A program made the position numbers and the translations under genes. The notes beneath the pieces were generated by a model, which did no database searches, was not told the origin of the DNA, and saw nothing but the letters and a program-made list of their open reading frames with translations. This document shows positions 32,818-44,244 of a DNA stretch of 64,000 bases, in pieces (position 1 is the first letter of the stretch; each line of letters begins with the position of its first letter). Source of the stretch: Zea mays (taxonomy: Eukaryota; Streptophyta; Magnoliopsida; Poales; Poaceae); contig NC_050099.1 of NCBI RefSeq assembly GCF_902167145.1, positions 9,438,434-9,502,433 on the forward strand, read 5' to 3'.

Positions 32818-35800
32818 TCATCTTCTGAATGTTGGTTCCACTGTATTGTAAAATTTGAGAGTTTTTCTTCGGGTAATTCTGTCCTTCAGATCCAAGACTC
32901 GAATAGGATGTTCTGAATATGTCAAGTCTGGCTCTAAGGCAACATCTGTTACTTCAATGGTCCGATCGGGAACCCGAAAAGATTTCTTCAGTTGAGACAT
33001 GTGGAACACATTATGTATAACAGACAAGGTTTCGGGTAGCTGGAGTCGGTATGCCACTGGTCCACATTGCTCAAGCACAGGGAAAGGACCAATATACCGG
33101 GGTGCAAGCTTTCCTTTTACTCCAAAATGTGCTACACCCTTCATTGGTGATACTTTCAGGTAGACATATTCTGCAACAAGAAAGTACAAGGGTTGACGTC
33201 GCTTGTCTGCATAACTCTTCTGTCGAGCTTGGGCTTTCTTCAAGTTATAAATTATTCGTTGTACTTTTTCCTCTATTTCCTTTACCATGTCTGGCCTGAA
33301 GAAACTCCTTTCACCTGGTTTAGACCAGTTTAATGGAGTACGACACCGTCGCCCATACAAAGCTTCAAAGGGTGCCATCTTGATGCTTTCCCGATAGCTA
33401 TTATTGTATGAGAACTCCGCTAATGGTAAACAATCATCCCATTTCTGTGAAAATTCTAGAACACAAGCCCCTAACATGTCCTCAAGTATTTGATTCACCC
33501 TTTCAGTCTACCCACTGGTTTGAGGATGATAGGCTGAACTGTGGAGCAACTTAGTACCCAAAGATTTGTGAAGTTCTTTCTAGAATTTGGATACAAATTG
33601 GGGTCCACGATCCGACACTATAGTCTTCGGAATACCGTGCAAACTAAGAATGCGGGCAATGTACAATTGGGCATAAACAACAACCGGGTGATCTGTCTTG
33701 ACAGGCAAAAAAATGAGCAATTTTCGTAAGCCGATCAATTATAACGCAAATAGAGTCATACCCTTTTGCTGTTCTAGGTAATCCCACAATGAAGTCCATA
33801 CTTATATCTTCCCATTTCCATGTAGGGATAGGTAAAGATTGTAATGGACCAGCAGTCTTCACATGTATGGCTTTGACACGCCTACAAGTGTCACATCGAG
33901 CCACATAGCGTGCAATCTCGATTTTCATCTTTGTCCACCAATAATGCTGTTTTAAATCATGATCCATCTTAGTGCTTCCGGGATGAATAGAATAGCGACT
34001 AAGATGTGCTTCATCTAATATTTGCTGGCGGATTTCTTCATCCTTTGGCACAACTATGCGGTTGTTGAACCATACAATGCCTTGAGCGTCTTTTCTGAAA
34101 CATTTGGCTCTTCTGGCCTTTATCTTCTCATGGATGTGTTTCGTACCCTCATTATCCTTTTGAGCATCCATTATCCTTTGTAAAAGTACTGACTCAAGCT
34201 TTAGTTGATTTAAGGTTCCATGTTGGATCATTCCCAGGTTTAATTTCTCCATCTTGTGGCATAACGTAATGTCAGAAGTCTTCATGATCAGACAATGGCA
34301 GGAAGCCTTGCGACTAAGTGCATCTACCAGTACATTGGCCTTGCCAGGGTGATAATGAATTTCCAATTCATAGTCCTTAATAAGCTCGAGCCATCGCCTC
34401 TGTCTCATGTTCAACTCTGACTGGGTGAAGATATACTTCAGGCTTTTATGATCTATATAGATGTGACAGATATTCCCCAGCAGATAATGACGCCAGATTT
34501 TTACGGCATGAACCACCGCAGCTAACTCCAGATCATGAGTTGGATAATGTTCCTCATGCCGGCGCAACTGCCTTGAAGCATAAGCTATTACTCGGCCTTC
34601 TTGCATTAGAACACAGCCGAGACCACTACCTGATGCGTCACAATACACATCAAAGGGCTTTTCAATATCTGGTTGAGCCAATACCGGAGTAGTGGTTAAT
34701 AATACCTTCAACTGTTTAAAGGCTTCATTACACTTTGGTGACCAAATAAATTTGGTATCATTATTCAATAAACTTGTGATTGGTTTCACAAGCTTAGAAA
34801 AATCTAGTATGAATTAGCTGTAATAGCCAGCCAGTCCAAGGAAACTTCGGACTTGATGTACAGTGGTTGGGGGTTTCCACTCCAAAATATCCTTGACTTT
34901 GCTGGGATCCACCGCAATCCCCTTGGCAGATAATACATGTCCCAGAAATTGGATTTCTTCCAGCCAAAACGCGCACTTATTGAACTTAGCATATAATTGA
35001 TGTTCTCTTAGGCGCGTCAACACGATCCATAAGTGCCGGGCATGCTCCTCTTCATTCTTGGAATATATTAAGATATCATCAATGAATACCACCACAAACT
35101 TATCCAGCTCGGGCATGAATACCGAGTTCATAAGATAGGTGAAGTGGGCAGGAGCATTCGTTAGTCCAAAAAACATAACTAGATATTCAAACAAACCATA
35201 CCGCGTAGTGAATGCGGTCTTTGGTATATCTTCGTGTCGGATACAGATCTGATGATAGCCTGATCTGAGGTCAATCTTAGAGAATACCCTCGCTCCAGTT
35301 AGTTGATCAAATAAAATGTCAATCCGGGGAAGAGGATACTTATTTTTGATGGTAACCTCATTAAGGGATCTATAATCCACGCACATCCGTAGTGTTTGAT
35401 CCTTCTTCTTGATTAAGATGGCTGGACATCCCCATGGTGATGAGCTTGGCCGGATGAATCCTTTCTCTAGTAGATCTTGTAATTGGGTCTTGAGCTCTGC
35501 CAATTCATTTGGAGGCATTCGGTACGATCTTCTAGAAATAGGAGCCATACCGGGCTTCAACTCAATCACAAATTCTACATCTCTCTCTGGAGGCAATCCG
35601 GGCAAATCTTCTGGAAAGACGTCTGGGAACTCACATACTACCGGAATATCTTGGATCTCCGGTATAATAGCTTCATATAGTCTGCCAAATGGTTTAGCTG
35701 GAATGGCTACGGGGATGGTCAAGAGAACCTCTTCTTGGCCATAACTCAATTTGATAGTTCTCAAATTAGTGTTGAGAATAGCTTTATGTTGGGCCAACCA

Positions 35801-35827
35801 ATTCGTGCCCAGAATTACATCTATATC
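32818..35827 (-). pseudogene. pol: pol pseudogene of Element V (RT, RNase H, integrase, chromodomain)
   Basis: Reading starts at the Element VI insertion point (35827) with [10 protein letters not shown]. Reverse transcriptase follows with catalytic FIDD intact at 35086-35075 and LRSGYHQ. RNase H ([12 protein letters not shown]), the integrase zinc finger and core (MDFIVGLP) come next. Defects are TAA at 34814, an extra T in the T7 run 33707-33713, TAG 33580, TAG 33508, and a frameshift near 32840 that puts the chromodomain (WNQHSEDEATWE) in another frame. Removing Element VI with one ATATC restores the protease/RT reading frame, which proves the insertion site. Without Element VI, gag and pol would be one frame. 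Confidence 0.92.
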
Positions 35828-38800
35828 TGTAACACCCACTTTGTATGAAAGGCAAAAAAAAAAAGAAGAGAAAGTATATTACTCTATATTTATATGTGTT
35901 ACCCATGTTTATCATTCCATGTGAACACATTACTTACACAAATACATAATTAACAAGAAATACCCAAAGATAATACATGCATCATGCTGGGGTTTTTGTT
36001 TGTTTGTGCATTTAAATGTTCATAACAATAGCAACACTACAAATCAAAACATAATGAGAAAGAAATAGAATTGAAACCCAAAAGGTAATTATGATTTGGA
36101 AATGAAAATGGGAAGAAGGAAAAAGAATATAAATATGAAGGAAATTTATATATTCCCAAAAGTAGTATTTCAAAAGTCACCATAAAAGTTGGGGATAAAG
36201 TTTGCACAAAGGTTTAAATTAAATCTAAACTTAAATTGAATCTAAAAAAAGAGAAAAGAAAATAGAAAATAAAAGGGGGGGGGGGGGAAACCTCACCTGG
36301 GCCGCAGATCAGCATTTTGGCCCACACCTGCTTTCCTCCGTGTGGCCTAGATCGGCCTTCCCTTGCGCATGTCATCAGCGCCACTGACTGGTGGGCCCCG
36401 GTCGCCAGCCACTCGGGTCTTCCCACCTACGCCAGTCGGTCTCTGTTGCGTGGGGCCGGGCGGTCAGCCGTTTCATCGCCGTTACAACGATCCCGCAAAA
36501 ACGGCGCTGCGTGAACGGAATCCTCCGTCCCGGCCACTGTCGTTATGGCCCTTGCGCCTCGGCCATAAGACCCCACGGCATCCCCGCCCTGTCAGGCCCT
36601 AGGCCTCGCGAAGCAAAAGTCAAGAACCTCTGCCGCCCCATACTTACTCCCTGCGCGTCATCCGTCCTTCTTGCGAAGCCAACCACCGAGCTCACCTCCG
36701 CCTCCGCTGTCGAACTCGTGAATCGTGGGCGCCGTGAAATCCGGGGAGCACCCTGGTGCTGCACCGTGACCATAGAAGCTTTGGCCGCTGTCAATTTTCC
36801 CCATCGGTGTCCTACGCAAGCTTAATTTCTCGCCGGACTTCCTCCCCCGCCGCGGAATCGCTGTGCCTCGAGGATTGGCCCTCTGCGCTACGAATTGTTC
36901 TGGTACGACTGCTCGATCTTACTCGTTGTCATCCCTACATCACGTAGAAGCAAACGAATTGCTAGCTAGGGCATTTGTTCACCGGTTTGGGCCATCTCCG
37001 GCGAGATCTCCGCCGCGACTAGGATAGCGCCGCCGCTTGCCTGACTAGAGCTGGGTAGGGTGAATTGAGACCGTTGGATTCGGGCCCGATGGTTGGGATT
37101 AGAGTTGGCGTACCCTTTCACCACAAGTAGTGGTGACCGTTGATCTAGATCCGAGGGCTACGGCGAGATCTCGGCTTCATTATATTCGTATCGTTGGATT
37201 TAGATCCAAGGGCCGCGATCGCTTACCGCTTCATTAGAATGTTGATCTGATCCGGGCCGTCCGTGTTTGATCTAGCGGTGTTGGGGACAGGCGGCCCACA
37301 ACATCGGATACCCCTTCGCGGCGGGCGTTTTGTAAAAGAGACCCTGGGAAATAGGGAAATCAACCCACAGTACTGGAAAATAGTGTTCTGAGTCTTGAAA
37401 TAACTTGCACCGTAGCCCCTGACTTCCCTGGTAATTGAGGCCTAGTCCGGAGTATTATAAAACCCGAGAAATTGAAATATAAAAAGATTTTTAATGTGAA
37501 AATAAATGCTAGGAGTATTTAATTCATAAAAAATTCATATGAACTCCAAATCACTCGATTCCAGTTTCTAAATTTTTGTAATATTATTCTCTACCACCTA
37601 GAGTCTCTGTTTTGACATGAAAATAGTAAAAAAATTAATTTCTCACTTAATCCATTTTAAACACATAAAACCTTTCAAAATTCATATCTTAAAATCTAAA
37701 ACTCCAAAAATTATGATTCCTGTTCCTAGGATTTTATTTTAATGTGTAGATTGTTACTGTGTATTTTGTTTACATGTTTGGTGTGATGTTAATTTTCTCT
37801 ATATACTGTGCTTGTGTGTATTGTGGCGAGTAGAAGAACCCGTGACTGAGGATCCTGGTGAGCAGCAAATAGAAGTAGCTGAGCAGGAGCTCACTGAAGG
37901 CAAGTTGTGCCCTTGACCACTTTTTACCCAATAATGCTCTTTAATATCATTTATTCATGCATAGGTTAATTTTGATGGGACCCGATAGGTCACCCTAGAT
38001 TGTTTATCTCATTACCTTGTTTACCCCTGAATCACTTGGGTAGTTTGCTATTGCTTTACATGGTTTTGGGATAATCATTTATTATATCTATGTTCCAATT
38101 CTTTTGTTATTCTATTTATGTTCATGTCAAGATCATTAATGCTAATTGGAACATAGAGCTTAACTTGAGAAACACGTGCCACCACAAGGGTTTAATGGGA
38201 TGCCCTTGGCTGACAAATTAGGAAAGCTAGTGGAAGACTACCTTACCCGAAAGGGGCAAGGGCAGTAGGGGAGTTGCATGCACGGAGGTTCTCGGGTTGA
38301 TTTTGCTGCGATGGCGGTCAGACGGCGGATTCTTGCAAGTGCTCTTCCCATAAACTGTAGCGGGTTTTCGGAAGCTAGTGGAACTTTGTAAAGGCCTTGT
38401 AGTGTTGCCCTGCCTCGCCTCCTAGGTAGAGGTGTATGGGAGTCGCGATCCCTTGGCAGATGGGTAACATGACTTGTGGGTAAAGGGTACAACCTCTGTA
38501 GAGTGTAAAACTGGTATACTAGACGAGCTCACGGTCATGAGCAGCTCAGGACTCTCTGATGATTAAATTATGGAACTTAAATTCAATTTGTCATTCGTAT
38601 ATGCATGGGATTATTATTAATTTTGTCCTATTACTTTACTTAAGGTTTGGTATTCACTTACATCTAGTAACTGCTAATAAAATTTTGACCAACTACTTAA
38701 AAGCAATGCTCAGCTTTAACCCCTGTCATCGATTAGCCTTACACATCACATGAACTCCCACCTTTGTGAGTTCATGTCCACTGGTTCCCCACAACTTGTT

Positions 38801-39113
38801 GAGCTATGATCATGTGTGAGCTCACCCTTGCTGTCTCACACCCCCCCACAGGAGAAGAACAGGTGGTTCAGGAGGAGCCACAAGGCGAGGAGTTTGATCT
38901 GATCTAGGTGGCGTTTCTCAGTTGACATTGGCGCCAACGACGATCCTTAGTTCGTTCTATTTTTATCTTTTATTTTGTAATAAGACTTCCGCTATGTAAT
39001 AATACTCTGATTATTGTGACATTTATCTCTATACACTCTGTTATTATATATTTTGTCTTATTGGTGCATGTATGAGATGCATCTGGCTTTGTTCCTTAAA
39101 GCCGGGTGTGACA
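35828..39113 (+). repeat. 5' LTR of Element VI
   Basis: It runs from TGTAACACCC to GGTGTGACA. It has a poly-G tract (36278-36290) that is much shorter in the 3' LTR, a GC-rich U3/R block (36290-37330) and an AT-rich part with the exon-like blocks 37834-37899 and 38852-38907. No terminal inverted repeat of the III/V/VIII kind is present. Confidence 0.95.
37834..38907 (+). other. Putative split mini-ORF in 5' LTR of Element VI
   Basis: Block A (37834-37899, 66 nt) follows GAGTAG and ends GAAG|GCAAGT. Block B (38852-38907, 56 nt) follows the strong acceptor CCCCCCCACAG and ends TAG. Joined across a 952-nt GC-AG intron they read through in phase 1. Sixteen of roughly 40 encoded residues are Glu or Asp and none is Lys or Arg. 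The 3' LTR has identical blocks. No upstream initiating exon could be fixed. Confidence 0.5.
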
Positions 39114-39117
39114 GAAG

Positions 39118-39129
39118 TGGTATCAGAGG
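39118..39129 (+). other. Primer-binding site of Element VI
   Basis: TGGTATCAGAGG lies four bases after the LTR end and matches initiator tRNA-Met at 11 of 12 positions. It fixes the plus orientation. Confidence 0.92.
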
Positions 39130-39589
39130 AAATGTTGATTGTAGGACGAGACCTAGATAGAAATGGACAAACCCTTTCCTACTTACCTTACTCTGATTCA
39201 TTCTATACTCATCTCATCTTGATCTTGTCTCACCTTTTTCTATTCTACTCTGGTTAATCTTATCCCTTCTACTCTAAGACAAGATGGATTTCACACCTTG
39301 GAATCCTACCACTAAGATCTTTTTAAGAGATAGGGAACCTAAGACGAAATTAAAACTATTTTCTCTATTTAAAAATGTTGGTTGATTGTTCTGATGATAA
39401 ATGCCTGATTTGCTTCTTTGATTGATTGAAATATTATATATGGGCATCTTAGCATGAACCACCATAAGGTAATGAATTAGCTATGGTAGGTAAAATATTA
39501 ATTTGCTTAGCTAATAAATCCCCCAAAGTAACATGATTCATAATTACCTGCCTTGTCTACTATTCTCTTACCATATGTATCTAACTCAG
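39130..39589 (+). other. Leader of Element VI
   Basis: These 460 bases between PBS and gag have no coding signal. In contrast to Elements III and V, there is no ORF upstream of gag. Confidence 0.75.
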
Positions 39590-40876
39590 ATGGTTAATAC
39601 CAGGCGGGGTGGTGGAATTGATTTTCCTCCTAATCGACACACTCGGTGGATATATAGACGACCCCACCAGCCACAGCCAGTAGAGATGAATCCTCCTAAT
39701 CCTCCACTAGGCGGAGTTGACCCACTAATTGCAGCTCAGATGAGGATGATGCAACAAATGGCGGACACTATGGCAGATATGCATGCTCAGATGCAGCAAG
39801 AACGCCAGGAGATGCGCTAGGAAAGAGAAGAGATATGCCAGGAATTGCGCCAGGAGCGAGAAGAGATACGCTAGGAGAGAAGGGCGCAATAGCAGCCGCA
39901 ACAGCAAATGCAACAACAACAGCAACAACAGCAACAAGTACCATTGCCTCCACCTCCACCACCAGTTCCACCCCGAGATAAGCATAGGGAGTTCATGAGT
40001 CATAAGCCATCTACATTTGCAAGCTCTCCTAATCCATTGGATGCAGATGATTGGCTGAAGTCCGTTGAGAAGATGTTGAATATTGCACAATGCACTGACC
40101 GGGAGAAGGTTTTATATGCTTCTGGACGTCTGACAGGTCCTGCTGCTGACTGGTGGGATTCATATACTGCTGCCCACGATGCTGCTGACACTATTACTTG
40201 GGCGGAGTTCAGTACACAGTTCAGGAACTATCATATACTAGCTGGATTAATGAAAATTAAGAAGAAGGAATTTCTATCGCTGAAGCAAGGAAGCATGTCA
40301 GTTAGTGAGTATCGCGATAAGTTCATTCAGCTCTCCAGATATGCTCCAGATGAAGTTGCTGAGGATGAGAGGAAGCAAGAACATTTTATTGAAGGACTCA
40401 ATGGACCTCTGCAGTATGCTCTGGTGGCACATATGTTTCCATCATTTCAGAGGCTGCTTGATAAGGCTCTAGCTATTGAACACAAGCGTGTTCAGCTAGG
40501 AGATTTTAAGAGGAAGGCTATATCATAAGAACAAGGAAGCAATAGTGTTCGTCCTCGCTACAGTTCACCCCAGGGTACACCAGTTCGCACTGGCGGAGGC
40601 CATCGCCCAGTTCAGTAATCACCACAGAGGACTCCACCTCCTCATCAGGCTACCCCCAATGGCACACCGACGAAGTTTTCAGGGCAGAGTGCAGGCACCA
40701 CTTGTTTCAAGTGTGGGAAGACTGGACACTATGCAAATATCTGCCCATAGAGGATTGCTACTACTCCAGTTCAGAATAAGCAGCAAACTCCAGGAGCTGG
40801 CAAGGGATATTCTATTGCCAGGGTTAATCAAGTCAGCGATGATGCTACTCCGGATGGTGCAGAGATCGTACTTGGT
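39590..40876 (+). pseudogene. gag: gag pseudogene of Element VI
   Basis: ATG 39590 opens MVNTRRGGG. Basic/proline and then Glu/Arg/Gln-rich repeats (RQEREE type, 39780-39900) follow, then a poly-Gln tract and a proline run (39905-39970). The capsid domain (DDWLKSVEKML, ADWWDSY, FIEGLN) spans about 40010-40480. The CX2CX4HX4C zinc knuckle is intact at 40703-40744 (CFKCGKTGHYANIC). In-frame stops are TAG 39818, 39872, 39890, TAA 40526, TAA 40616 and TAG 40748. All are consistent with former CAG or CAA codons. The frame is otherwise unbroken into protease. Confidence 0.92.
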
Positions 40877-43800
40877 ATGTTTTATGTTAATGCAATTCCT
40901 ACAACCATCTTATTTGATTCTGGTGCTACACATTCATTTATGTCTGCTCGATATGCCAACACAAATGAAATACCACTGCTAAATATGAGAAAACCAATGA
41001 TAGTAATTACACCTAAAGGGCCTGTTGAGGCAAATCAAATGACACGTAGATTGACATTGACAATTATGGGTAGAGAATTTGGAGCTACTGCTATAATATT
41101 AGAGGCAAGGAGTATAGATCTAATCCTTGGTATGTCATGGTTAAGAAGGGCAAATGCCATTATAGCATGTGGTAGAGGTACCGTAGAACTCACTACCCCT
41201 AAAGGAGAAAGATTTCAAGTTAATATTGCAGTAACCACCTCATCCAAGCGTGCAATGTTCTTTATCCCTGAGGAGTTTGTTGGTGACAACATCCGTGTGG
41301 TTAGAGATTTTCTGGATGTCTTTCCAGAGGAGTTGCCAAGGATGCCACCTGATAGAGAAGTTGAGTTTGTTATTGATCTCTTACCAGGAACTGCCCCTAT
41401 TTCTAAACGGCCATACAGGATGTCGGTAGAAGAGTTAAAGGAACTAAAGAAGAAGTTAACCGAGTTACAAGAGGCTGGGTACATTCGTCCGAGTTCCTCA
41501 CCTTGGGGAGCACAGGTTCTGTTTGTACAGAAGAAGGATGGAACACAGCGGATGTATGTGGATTATAGATCCCTTAATGATGTTACTGTGAAGAACAAGT
41601 ATCCGTTACCCCATATTGAGGATTTATTTGATCAAATGAGAGGTGCAAGGATATTCTCGAAGATTGATCTCCGATCAGGTTACCACCAGATGAGGATTAG
41701 GCCATCGGATATTCCCAAGACAGCATTCTCGACTCGATATGGATTATATGAGTTCACTGTTATGTCGTTCGGATTAACCAATGCACCAGCATATTTTATG
41801 AATTTGATGAATAAGGTGTTTATGGAGTATTTGGACAGATTCATCGTGGTATTCATCAACGATATCCTTGTTTATTCCTAGAGTGATAGCGATCATGAGG
41901 AACATCTGAGGTTGGTGCTACAGAAGCTATGAGATAACCAGCTATATGCCAAGTTCAGCAAGTGCGAGTTTTGGATTGGCGAGGTGCCATTTCTTGGTCA
42001 TATCATTTCTAATGGTGGAATATCAGTGGATCCTGCTAAGGTTAAGGAGATAATGGAGTGGAGTGTACCCACTACAGTTACTGAGATTCAAAGTTTCTTG
42101 GGATTAGCAGGCTATTATCGGAGATTTATTCAAGGATTTTCTAAGGTTGCTAAACCTATGACTTCGCTTTTGGAGAAAGGAAGAGAATTTAAGTGGGACA
42201 AGAAGTGCCAAAACAACTTTGATCAATTGAAGAGGAGATTGATGTCGCCACCAGTTTTGGTTATGCCAGACTTACAGAAAGGATTTGATATCTATTGTGA
42301 TGCATGTGGCCAAGGCTTAGGATGTGTGCTCATGCAGGAAGGACATGTGATTGCCTATGCTTCCCGTCAGATGCGCAAACATGAATTGAACTACCCCACT
42401 CATGACTTGGAATTAGCAGCCGTTGTGCATGCACTTAAGATTTGGAGACATTACATTATGGGAACCAAGTGCCAAGTGTACACGGATCATAAGAGTTTGA
42501 AGTATATATTCACTCAGAAGGATCTCAACCTTAGGCAACGCCGTTGGTTGGAGCTTATTAAGGACTATGATTTAGAGATTCACTATCACCCGGGCAAGGC
42601 AAATTTGGTTGCAGATGCCTTGAGTCGAAAGGAGCATGTTCATTCAGCTATTGTTGCCCAACTACCCGACGAGATTGTTGAGGATTTCAGGAGACTTAAC
42701 CTGGGGATAGTTGCTCATACTTAAGGAGTTACTATTGATGTGGAACCTACTCTGGAGCAAGAAATCCGCAAGGGACAGATTGGTGATGTGAAAATACAAG
42801 AGATTAAGGATCTGATTACTGAAGGTCGAGGTCCAGAATTCACGGAAGATGAGCAAGGCACTGTATGGTTCAATGACAGGATGTGTGTTCCTGATATCGA
42901 AAGCCTTCGAGAGTCTATATTGAAGGAGGCCCATGACTCGGATTATTCTATTCATCCTAGTAGTACCAAGATGTATCAGGATCTGAAGCGGAAGTATTGG
43001 TTGTATGGAATGAAGGGGGATGTGGCTGCACATGTGGCTATGTGCAGTGTATGTCAAAGAGTTAAGGTTGAACACTAGAGGCCAGCTGGACTGCTGCACC
43101 AACTGAAAATACCCGAGTGGAAGGGGAAGAGATTGGTATGGATTTCATTACTGGATTGCCTCGCACCCAGAAAGGATATGATGCTATATGGGTGATTGTA
43201 GATAGATTGACTAAAGTGGCCCACTTCATTCCTGTAAAGACTACTTATAAAGGTTCTCAACTAGCAGAATTGTATATGGCTCGGATTGTGTGTTTACATG
43301 GAGTACCAAAGAAGATCGTGTCTGATCGAGGTTCACAGTTTACCTCAAGATTTTGAGGAAGCTTTCATGAGAACATGAGCACGAAATTGAATTTTAGTAC
43401 GGCTTATCACCCTCAGACTGATGGACAGATTGAAAGGACAAATCAAGTTTTGGAAGATATGTTGAGAGCTTGTGCCCTTCAGCATGGAGGAATTTGGGAT
43501 AAAAGACTACCATATGTTGAGTTCTCATATAATAATAGCTATCAGGCCAGTCTGAAGATGTCACCTTTTGAAGCTTTATATGGGAGGAAGTGCAGGACTC
43601 CTCTATATTGGGATCAGACTGGAGAAAGACAGTTCTTTGGGCCTGAACTAATTGAAGAAGCAGAAGAACAAGTCCGTATAATTCGAGAGAATTTGAGGGT
43701 GGCTCAAACCAGGCAAAAGATCTATGCTGATAATAGGAGGAGACCACTGGAATTTGAGGAAGGAGATTATGTGTACCTCAAGGTGTCACCACTTTGTGGA

Positions 43801-44244
43801 ATGAGGAGGTTCAAGGTTAAGGGCAAATTGTCCCCTCGCTTCATTGGACCATTCTTGATCTTTAGGCGAGTTGGGGAGATGGCATACCAACTCGAGTTAC
43901 CTGCTACTCTATCGGATGTGCATAATGTATTTCATGTGTCTCAACTTAAGAAGTGTCTCTGTGTCCCTGAGGAACAGTTACCAATGGAAGAGCTCAGTGT
44001 ACAGGGTGATTTGACTTACACGGAGTATCCGATCAAGATTCTTGATACTTTGACTCGAGTTACAAGAAATAAGGTGATAAAGATGTGCAAAGTACAATGG
44101 AGTCACCATGGCGAAGATGAAGCAACCTGGGAGAGAGAAGAAGAGCTTTGCATAGATTTTCCCATCTTTTCCCTCGTTCTTCCTAAATCTCGAGGACGAG
44201 GTTTTTGTTACGGGGGTAGGATTTGTAACACCCACTTTGTATGA
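40877..44244 (+). pseudogene. pol: pol pseudogene of Element VI (protease, RT, RNase H, integrase, chromodomain)
   Basis: This continues in the gag frame. The protease has DSGATHS (Asp codon 40916). Reverse transcriptase has LRSGYHQ and [12 protein letters not shown], but its catalytic motif reads FIND, with Asn (AAC at 41858-41860) for the first Asp. RNase H ([12 protein letters not shown]), the integrase finger (C-x2-C) and the three DDE residues (MDFITGLP, SDRGSQF, QTDGQIER) follow. The C-terminal chromodomain-like part (VQWSHHGEDEATWE) comes last. Breaks: TAG 41879, TGA 41930, TAA 42722, TAG 43076, a one-base loss near 43119, TGA 43354. The final codons and the TGA at 44242 lie inside the 3' LTR. 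A free 290-codon integrase/chromodomain stretch (43375-44244) remains. Confidence 0.94.
44209..44223 (+). other. Polypurine tract of Element VI
   Basis: TACGGGGGTAGGATT directly precedes the 3' LTR (TGTAACACCC at 44224). It overlaps the end of the pol reading frame. Confidence 0.8.

Noticed and set aside
37137..37220. Repeated 'GTTGATCTAGATCC' and 'TTGGATTTAGATCCAAGG' blocks in the Element VI LTR as operator-like repeats
   Set aside because: Two to three loosely similar phrases in a GC-rich LTR. There is no regular spacing and no known factor I could name with confidence.
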